Assembly: GCA_001801995.1 (NCBI GenBank)
Contig: MGZB01000007.1
Span: forward strand, 1 to 58,060
DNA from: Gammaproteobacteria bacterium RIFOXYD12_FULL_61_37
Lineage (GTDB): Bacteria > Pseudomonadota > Gammaproteobacteria > Chromatiales > Chromatiaceae
Direction: 5' to 3'
Length of the DNA: 58,060 nucleotides
Part shown: positions 52,380-58,060 of the stretch, one piece after another
Numbering within the stretch: position 1 is the first letter of the stretch
Layout: the number at the start of each line of letters is the position of its first letter
Notes under the pieces: generated by a model
Databases searched by the model: none
Seen by the model: only the letters and a program-made list of their open reading frames with translations
Told to the model about the DNA's origin: nothing
Translations under genes and position numbers: made by a program

Positions 52380-54307
52380 TCCTCGCCGGGCGCGGCCTGC
52401 TCCACATCACCCTCCAGATGATGCGCGACGACCTGCCCCTGGCCGGGCTGGCGCTGGCACGGCTGGAGGCCTTCGCCCCGGACGACCGGCCCTTGCTGGC
52501 CGAAGCCCTCCCCGAGGTCCCCGGCCAGGGTTACCGGGACTGCGTACAGAGCGCCTGTGGCCAGCTCGACCGGTTGCGGCGGTTTTTTTCGGTCTGTTCC
52601 AGGGACAATCCGGCCTGCGCGTCTGCCCCGAGCCTCTCCCTGACCCGCGAGCAACTGGAGGAGATCGAGATCTGGCTGGAACGGGCCTGGTCCGAGTGTG
52701 CCCCCTTCGAGGTGGAGCAGCAGCGGTTGCGCGACCAGTCGCACGAACTCGGCCAGCTCGACAAGTCCCTGGCCGAGCTGGCCGGCCTGGATCTGGACCT
52801 GGGCAAGCTGCGGGACGAACACAATCACCTGAATCTGCTGCTCGGCCTGGTCCCCACCGAAAACCTGCGCCGCCTGGAGCGGGCGCTCGCCCTCTCGGGC
52901 CACCTGATCCTGCGGGAATCCCAGGAGAAAGAGAGCAGCCGCGTCCTGATCGCCGGACCGAACCAGCCCGGCACGGAGCCGGGCGAGGTGCTCAAGGCCG
53001 CTGGCTTCCAGCCCCTGGTCATCCCCAAGCCCTTCCGCTCCTCGCCGGAGGAGGTGCGCAAGGAACTGGACCGCCGCCGCCACGACCTCGCCCGGCAGGA
53101 GGCGGCCTTGCAGGGGAATATGGAAACCTGGCTGAACCGGAACCTCGACCGCTTGAGCGAGGCCGGGGCGGTATTGGAGGCGGCCCTGCCCTACATGGAC
53201 GTGGGCGGGGCGGCGCGCTGCCGTGGCCCCCTGGCGGCGATGCAGGGCTGGCTGCCTGCGGCGGCCCTGCCCGAGGCGCGGCGGCTGCTCGACGAACACC
53301 TGAAGCACCCCTATTTTCTGGAACAGCGCCGTCCCCGCTTCGACGAGTGGCTACTCACCCCCGCGCCGCCCTCGAACCACCCCTGGCTGCGTCCCTTTGC
53401 CCTGCTGGTTCGCCAGTACGGCGTACCCCGTTTCGGCGAAATCGACCCCACCCTCCCCTTCGCCACCACCTTCGCCCTGATGTTCGGCATGATGTTCGGC
53501 GACCTGGGCCAGGGCGCCTGCCTCGTCCTGTTCGGCCTCTGGCAGCGGCGGCGGCTGGGGAGCTTCACCCGGCTCTTCGTGGCCGCCGGGGGCTGCTCCA
53601 TGCTGTTCGGCCTGCTCTACGGCAGTGTCTTCGGTTCGGAAGAGCTGCTGGCCCCCCTCTGGATGTCGCCCCTGAAGGACCCGGTCCTGCTGCTGAAGGT
53701 CGCGCTGGGCTGGGGCGTGGTCTTTCTCTGCCTCGGCTCCCTGCTCGCCATCGGCAACCGGCTGCTGACCGGCAATATCGACGGTGCCTTGTTCGATACC
53801 GGCGGCGTCGTCCACCTCCTGCTCTACCTGGCCCTGCTCGGGGGCGCCATCGGCACGGCGAGGGACAGCGCCTGGGCACCGGCGGCATTGGCCCTGGCCC
53901 TGCTGCTGCTCGGTCTGCTGGCGGCGCGCCTCTGGCGCCATTCGGACGCCCCCTTCGGCGAACGGCTGCTGACCGTCCTGATCGAGACCTTCGAGCTGGT
54001 CAGCCAGGCCATCGCCAGCACCCTCTCCTTCCTGCGGGTGGCCGCCTTCAGCCTCAACCACGTCGCCCTCTCGCTGGCGGTCTTCACCCTGGCCGGCATG
54101 CTGCAAGGCCCGGCCCACTGGCTGATGCTGGTCCTCGGCAACCTTTTCGTCATGGTGATGGAGGGGCTGATCGTCGCCATCCAGGTCCTGCGGCTGGAGT
54201 ACTATGAAGGCTTCTCGCGCTATTTCCAGGGCGACGGCCGCCCCTTCAAACCCCTGCGGCTGGGAGGGGGTAGGCCGGCCTACCTGCCCATCCATCACGG
54301 AGAATAA
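52376..54307 (+). CDS. V/A-type ATPase subunit I (a)
   Basis: 643 aa. An N-terminal cytoplasmic half (about 1-340) with coiled coils is followed by about seven transmembrane helices. The ion-path Arg lies in STLSFLRVAAFSL (about Arg554), equivalent to the essential Arg of yeast Vph1. It forms the stator half-channel. Overlaps subunit C by 4 bp and precedes the proteolipid gene by 4 bp. Confidence 0.93.
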   Translation: MILAGRGLLHITLQMMRDDLPLAGLALARLEAFAPDDRPLLAEALPEVPGQGYRDCVQSACGQLDRLRRFFSVCSRDNPACASAPSLSLTREQLEEIEIWLERAWSECAPFEVEQQRLRDQSHELGQLDKSLAELAGLDLDLGKLRDEHNHLNLLLGLVPTENLRRLERALALSGHLILRESQEKESSRVLIAGPNQPGTEPGEVLKAAGFQPLVIPKPFRSSPEEVRKELDRRRHDLARQEAALQGNMETWLNRNLDRLSEAGAVLEAALPYMDVGGAARCRGPLAAMQGWLPAAALPEARRLLDEHLKHPYFLEQRRPRFDEWLLTPAPPSNHPWLRPFALLVRQYGVPRFGEIDPTLPFATTFALMFGMMFGDLGQGACLVLFGLWQRRRLGSFTRLFVAAGGCSMLFGLLYGSVFGSEELLAPLWMSPLKDPVLLLKVALGWGVVFLCLGSLLAIGNRLLTGNIDGALFDTGGVVHLLLYLALLGGAIGTARDSAWAPAALALALLLLGLLAARLWRHSDAPFGERLLTVLIETFELVSQAIASTLSFLRVAAFSLNHVALSLAVFTLAGMLQGPAHWLMLVLGNLFVMVMEGLIVAIQVLRLEYYEGFSRYFQGDGRPFKPLRLGGGRPAYLPIHHGE

Positions 54308-54311
54308 CCCA

Positions 54312-54764
54312 ATGACCCTGCTCACCACCCTGCTCACCCTCTCCCTGCTGGGCCTTGTCGCGGCGGGGCTTTATTGGAACCGGCGGCCCCCGGCGGCCGA
54401 GCAGGCGCGGCGCTGGCTCGGGCCTGCCCTGGCGGGCAACCTGGTCTTTTTCCTCGGCGCCCAGGCTGCCTTGCTCTTCCTGGGCATCGCCGACGCTGCC
54501 GCCGAACCTGCGGTGCGGGAGGTCCTGCAAGGGGGGCGGGAGATCAGCCTGGGCATGGGGCTGGCCTTCATCGGTATTGCCCTGCCCACGGCCCTGAGCA
54601 CCATCGCGGCGGCCATGGCGGTCGGCCCCATCGGCGCCGCCTCGCTGGCCGTCATCGCCGAAAAGCCCGAGCTTTTCGGCCGGACCCTGGTCTATCTGGG
54701 GCTGGCCGAAGGTCTGGCCATCTACGGCCTGGTACTCTCCATCCTGCTGCTGGACAAGCTCTGA
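54312..54764 (+). CDS. V/A-type ATPase subunit K (proteolipid c ring)
   Basis: 150 aa, very hydrophobic, with about four transmembrane helices (one near the N-terminus, one around 40-62, then a helical hairpin at about 85-148). The ion-binding carboxylate is Glu133 in LGLAEGLAIYG; the matching residue of the other hairpin is less clear. ATG 54312 is chosen because the longer frame lies inside subunit I. Whether it moves protons or sodium cannot be told. Confidence 0.88.
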   Translation: MTLLTTLLTLSLLGLVAAGLYWNRRPPAAEQARRWLGPALAGNLVFFLGAQAALLFLGIADAAAEPAVREVLQGGREISLGMGLAFIGIALPTALSTIAAAMAVGPIGAASLAVIAEKPELFGRTLVYLGLAEGLAIYGLVLSILLLDKL

Positions 54765-54773
54765 GGCGGCACC

Positions 54774-55103
54774 GTGGCTGAACCCGCAACCCGCCTCTGT
54801 TTTCTCGGCAACGCCGCCCTGGCGAACGGCTTCCGCCTGGCGGGCTTCGAGGTCTACCCCGACGCCGGTGCCGATACCCTGGAGCGGCTGCTGCGGGAGC
54901 TGCGCGAACACCGCGCCCATGCCTTCGTAATCCTCGACCACGACCTGGCCGGGACCGAGTGCAAGGAACTGCGCGAGACGCGGGCCGAGGGGGGGCGCAT
55001 CCTCCTGACCCAGGTACCGCCCCTGAACCGGCCGGACGATCTGCGTTCCTGCGTGGATGGCCCCATCGAACAGTTGCTGGGTGTCCGCTGGGAGGCCGGA
55101 TGA
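54774..55103 (+). CDS. V/A-type ATPase subunit F
   Basis: 109 aa from GTG 54774, 9 bp after the proteolipid stop. The fold is the small Rossmann-like F subunit: RLCFLGNAALANGFRLAGFEV, FVILDHDLA and ILLTQVPPL are recognisable. It joins the central rotor stalk. Subunit identity is by size, motif and position. Confidence 0.82.
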   Translation: MAEPATRLCFLGNAALANGFRLAGFEVYPDAGADTLERLLRELREHRAHAFVILDHDLAGTECKELRETRAEGGRILLTQVPPLNRPDDLRSCVDGPIEQLLGVRWEAG

Positions 55104-55127
55104 GTCTGGGCAAAAATTCTGAAAACC

Positions 55128-55162
55128 CCCTCCCCCTTGAGGGGGAGGGTTGGGGAGGGGGT
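55128..55162. repeat. G/C-tract repeat upstream of subunit E
   Basis: CTCCCCCTTGAGGGGGAG is a perfect palindrome with a following GGTTGGGGAGGGGG tract. Similar tracts lie at 160-210. These low-complexity C/G repeats are common in the intergenic DNA of related genomes. Confidence 0.55.
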
Positions 55163-55194
55163 GCTGTTCCACCGGTTGCCCTGCGGGAGGCCCC

Positions 55195-55848
55195 ATGATC
55201 CGGAGCGACGAGGAACAGGTCGCGGCCCTGGAACGGGCCATCCTGGACCGGGCCGAGGGCTTGGCCGGGGAGTATCTCGGCACGGCGGCCCAGCAGCGCG
55301 ACAATATCCTCCACGACGCCGCCGAGCGTTTGCGCCTGACCGAGGAACGCGAGGTACTGGCGGCCAAGGCCGCGGCGGAGCGTCTTCAGCGCCGCAAGGT
55401 GCAGGCCGGGGAGTTGCGGATTCAGGCCCAACTGGATCAACTGCGCTGGGGGCTGGCGCTGGCGGTCCAATCCCGCCTGGGGGAACGCCTGCGCCAGCTC
55501 AGGGACGACCGGCTGGCCTACCTCGACTGGCTGGCCGGGCTGGTGGCGGAGGGGGCGCGCCTGATTCCCGAGGGCAAACTGATCGCCGAAGTGGATGCCG
55601 AGGACCTGGAGTGGCTGCCCGCCGCCTGGCCCGAGCTGCTGAACCGGGCCGCGCCCGGCCGGGTCATCGAACTCGGCCAGCGTCCCGCCGCCGCCTCCGG
55701 TGGCGTCTTGCTCAGGACCGCCGACAACCGTGTCCGCCTCGACAATCGCTTCGAGGGGCGCCTGAAGCGCCTGGAGCGAGGGATTCAACGCCTCCTCATG
55801 CAGCACCTGTTCCCCCACGACAGCGGCCTGCCGCCGAGGGGGCAGTGA
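55195..55848 (+). CDS. V/A-type ATPase subunit E
   Basis: 217 aa. A long charged N-terminal helix (about 5-110) is followed by a globular C-terminal part (VIELGQRPAAASGGVLLRTADNRVRLDNRFEGRL region), the typical subunit E ending with the LDN...R motif. It pairs with the short G/H-like subunit as peripheral stalk. ATG 55195 is chosen over an upstream start that would read the G/C repeat. A 242-bp repeat-filled gap follows before subunit A. Confidence 0.87.
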   Translation: MIRSDEEQVAALERAILDRAEGLAGEYLGTAAQQRDNILHDAAERLRLTEEREVLAAKAAAERLQRRKVQAGELRIQAQLDQLRWGLALAVQSRLGERLRQLRDDRLAYLDWLAGLVAEGARLIPEGKLIAEVDAEDLEWLPAAWPELLNRAAPGRVIELGQRPAAASGGVLLRTADNRVRLDNRFEGRLKRLERGIQRLLMQHLFPHDSGLPPRGQ

Positions 55849-55865
55849 TGAGCCTAATTTCCTCA

Positions 55866-56069
55866 TTTAACCGCAAAGGACGCAAAGGAACGCAAAGGAT
55901 TTCATTGGCTTATCGAGGTTTCGTTCCTGACCAGGAAGGTGTGAGCATAGACAAAAAACCGCTGGGAGCGGTTTTTCGCGGCAGCCCCGGAGGGGAGAGG
56001 CGCATGGATGCGCCGAACAAACGCATCGGATTGTTTTCCTTAGCGTTCTTTGCGTCCTTCGCGGTTAAA
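55866..56069. repeat. Inverted AACCGCAAAG-type repeats filling the E-A gap
   Basis: TTTAACCGCAAAGGACGC at the left and GCGTCCTTCGCGGTTAAA at the right are inverted copies; between them lie two perfect hairpins (the one at 55954-55976 and GGCGCAT-GG-ATGCGCC at 55999-56014). Same repeat family as 42257-42334. Confidence 0.72.
55954..55976. terminator. Terminator-like hairpin inside the V-ATPase operon
   Basis: AAAAACCGCT-GGG-AGCGGTTTTT is a perfect 10-bp stem with a T-run on either strand. It lies between subunits E and A, so it could reduce transcription of the catalytic subunit genes, or be a structural part of the repeat. Confidence 0.6.
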
Positions 56070-56090
56070 CAGAGGTTTTTAGGATGAAGA

Positions 56091-57884
56091 ATGTCTGCTA
56101 AAACCGGCCACATCCTGGAGATCAACGGCCCCATCCTCCATGTCCGCCTGCCCGGCGCGCGCAACGGGGAGCAGGTCAGCGTCGGGACCCTGGGGATCAT
56201 CGGCGAGGTGATCGCCCTGGAGGGCGAGGGGGCGCGGGTACAGACCTACGAATCGACCGAGGGGCTGCGGCCGGGCGAGCCGGTCAAGGGCCTCGGCCAT
56301 CCCCTCTCGGTGGAGCTGGGTCCGGGGCTGCTGGCGGGGATCTTCGACGGCATCCAGCGCCCCCTCCAGGCCATGGCCGTCCAGGCGGGCGACAACATCC
56401 CCCGTGGCCTCTCCCTGGCCGCCCTGGACCGGGAGCGCGCGTGGCATTTCGTCCCCGATCCCGGCTGCTCTCCCGGCGCCCTGTTGCAAGGGGGCATGCG
56501 CATCGGCTCGGTGCGCGAGACCCAGAGCATCCTCCACCAAATCCTGCTGCCGCCTGGCCTCAGCGGCGAGTTGATCGACCTGGCCCCGGAGGGTGATTAC
56601 AAGCTGGAGCGGGTCATCGGCCGGTTGCGCGACGCCAAGGGCGAGATCCACAAGCTCTATCTCTACCACCGCTGGCCGGTACGGCAGCCCCGCCCACACC
56701 GGGGCCGCGACCACGACGCCGAGCCGCTGATCACCGGCCAGCGCATCCTCGACAGCTTTTTCCCCCTGCTCAAGGGCGGCAAGGGGGCCGTCCCCGGCCC
56801 CTTCGGCGCGGGCAAGACCATGGTGCAGCAGCAGATCGCCCGCTGGTCCAACGCCGACATCGTGGTCTACGTGGGTTGCGGCGAGCGCGGCAACGAGCTG
56901 GTGGACGTGCTGGAGAGTTTCCCCAAGCTGACCGATCCCCACACCGGGCGCGGCATGATGGAGCGCACCCTGCTGGTGGCCAACACCTCCAACATGCCGG
57001 TGGTGGCGCGGGAGGCCTCGATCTACGTGGGCATGACCATCGCCGAATACTTCCGCGACCAGGGCTACGACGTGGTCATGCTGGCCGACTCCACCTCCCG
57101 TTGGGCCGAGGCCCTGCGCGAGGTGGCCGGTCGCCTGCGCCAGATGCCGGTGGAGGAAGGCTATCCCGCCTATCTCGGCTCGCGCCTGGCCGCCATCTAC
57201 GAGCGGGCCGGGCGGGTCGAGACCCTGGCCGGACAGCGAGGCTCCGTCACCCTGATCGGCGCCGTGTCGCCGCCGGGGGGGGACTTCTCGGAGCCTGTCA
57301 CCAGTCACACCAAACAGATCATCCAGACCTTCTGGGCGCTGTCGAAAGAGCTGGCTGACGCCCGCCACTACCCCTCGGTCGATTGGGTGGAGTCCTTCTC
57401 CGCCCATGTCCCGGTCGCCGCCCAGTGGTGGGCCAGGGAGATCGATCCCCATTGGGCCGCGTGGCGCGAACAGGCACTGGCCCTGCTGGCCCGCGACGCC
57501 GAGCTGGGCCGTATCGTCAACCTGGTCGGCCCCGAGGCCCTCTCATCGGCCCAGCGCTGGGAACTGGAGTGCGCCGCCCTGCTGAAGGAGGCCGTCTTGC
57601 AGCAGAGCGCCCTCGACCCCCTCGACGCCTACTGCTCCCCTCAAAAGCAGTTCCTCCTGCTTAGACTGACCATGACCCTGTTCCAGCAGGGGCGCGAACT
57701 CATCGACCTGGGCGCCCCGGTGCAGGAACTGGCCGAGCACCCCCTCATGGCCAGGGTCCGCCGCGCCAAATCCACCTGGGGCAGTGACCAGACCGACCAG
57801 ATCGAGGCCCTGGCGCGGGAGCTGGGCGATGCCTTTGCGACCTTGCGCAGTCAGTACGCGCCAAAGAACGAGGCTGGAGCATGA
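56091..57884 (+). CDS. ntpA: V/A-type ATPase catalytic subunit A
   Basis: 597 aa. P-loop GPFGAGKT (236-243), the large non-homologous insert after the beta-barrel, and EVAGRLRQMPVEEGYPAYLGSR mark it as the V/A catalytic subunit. It hydrolyses or makes ATP with subunit B. Full length and intact. A 10-codon open frame starting at an overlapping ATGA follows, where subunit B would be expected, but B is not seen before the window ends. Confidence 0.95.
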   Translation: MSAKTGHILEINGPILHVRLPGARNGEQVSVGTLGIIGEVIALEGEGARVQTYESTEGLRPGEPVKGLGHPLSVELGPGLLAGIFDGIQRPLQAMAVQAGDNIPRGLSLAALDRERAWHFVPDPGCSPGALLQGGMRIGSVRETQSILHQILLPPGLSGELIDLAPEGDYKLERVIGRLRDAKGEIHKLYLYHRWPVRQPRPHRGRDHDAEPLITGQRILDSFFPLLKGGKGAVPGPFGAGKTMVQQQIARWSNADIVVYVGCGERGNELVDVLESFPKLTDPHTGRGMMERTLLVANTSNMPVVAREASIYVGMTIAEYFRDQGYDVVMLADSTSRWAEALREVAGRLRQMPVEEGYPAYLGSRLAAIYERAGRVETLAGQRGSVTLIGAVSPPGGDFSEPVTSHTKQIIQTFWALSKELADARHYPSVDWVESFSAHVPVAAQWWAREIDPHWAAWREQALALLARDAELGRIVNLVGPEALSSAQRWELECAALLKEAVLQQSALDPLDAYCSPQKQFLLLRLTMTLFQQGRELIDLGAPVQELAEHPLMARVRRAKSTWGSDQTDQIEALARELGDAFATLRSQYAPKNEAGA

Positions 57885-57912
57885 ACCCGCTATGTCACCG
57901 GATTGACAGGTA

Positions 57913-57997
57913 GGATGCCGGTGAGCGATAGCGAACCGCATCATTCGTGTGACCCCATCCGTTCGCGATTGGTGCGGTTCGTGCCTCACCGCACCCT
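57913..57997. repeat. Inverted repeat pair just after subunit A
   Basis: GGATGCCGGTGAGCGATAGC... (57913-57947) and its inverted, imperfect copy (57966-57997, ending CACCGCACCCT) face each other with shared cores GGTGAG and CGAACCGCA. It is a REP/BIME-like palindrome where a subunit B gene would be expected. Confidence 0.7.
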
Positions 57998-58060
57998 CTC
58001 ATAGCCTTTACAAATTAATACTATTTATGGTTACCAAGGTCTCAGCCCACGCGAAAAGTG

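Noticed and set aside
52315-54207. A 630-codon frame overlapping V-ATPase subunit I on the same strand
   Set aside because: Arg/Pro/Gly-rich out-of-frame shadow; subunit I has correct transmembrane pattern and the conserved Arg.

Overview
The window is GC-rich, densely coded chromosomal DNA from what looks like a sulfur-oxidising, nitrogen-fixing gammaproteobacterium, possibly a Chromatiales relative. This is inferred from gene content: soxXA, a homomeric ATP sulfurylase (sat), a nifB-ferredoxin-nifQ-draG operon with a sigma-54 promoter, a full ccm cytochrome c maturation set, an isolated hypC, and the gammaproteobacterial gene orders lapA-lapB-pyrF, prfB-lysS and dapA-bamC. Genus and species cannot be named from the sequence alone.

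Layout. 1-231 holds the truncated 5' end of an IS110-family transposase and its upstream flank. 232-3156 is a three-gene ABC exporter (permease, ATPase, HlyD-type adaptor). 3417-13089 is the most distinctive region: a low-molecular-weight phosphatase followed by a cluster of exported proteins containing four caspase-like (peptidase C14) enzymes, two stand-alone DUF4384 proteins (one a lipoprotein), an OmpA-type protein and a small secreted protein. 13181-15241 is a divergent LysR regulator and Old Yellow Enzyme pair. 15285-16300 holds a ParE-type toxin-antitoxin pair between two direct copies of the soxA 3' end. 16129-20690 (minus strand) runs nifB, ferredoxin, nifQ, draG, soxX, soxA with small gaps or overlaps. 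20970-25466 encodes an S24-type protein and an RND efflux pair. 25574-29531 holds small and hypothetical genes with ubiT, a YccA-family protein and an RRM protein. 29759-33766 holds serS, DUF190-crcB, a PIN toxin-antitoxin pair and sat. 33881-40573 is ccmFGHI-lapA-lapB-pyrF. 40740-43440 is prfB (with its programmed frameshift) and lysS. 43639-50927 holds glgC, dapA, bamC, an MBL hydrolase, purT, a HigBA-like pair with a broken toxin, and hypC. 51019-57884 is a V/A-type ATPase operon (G/H, C, I, K, F, E, A). Subunits B and D are not seen before the window ends.

How it works together. The nif genes make and insert molybdenum cofactor precursors and reactivate nitrogenase. SoxXA and Sat belong to sulfur oxidation, which would supply electrons, and the Ccm proteins mature the c-type cytochromes that SoxXA needs. 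The caspase cluster looks like a periplasmic or outer-membrane module: every member has an export signal, and domains (caspase, DUF4384, EF-hand, peptidoglycan binding, DUF4189, OmpA) are shuffled between neighbours. No function is established for it. It is the best candidate here for an undescribed system.

Several dispersed palindromic repeats punctuate the intergenic spaces. No tRNA, rRNA or CRISPR array was recognised.
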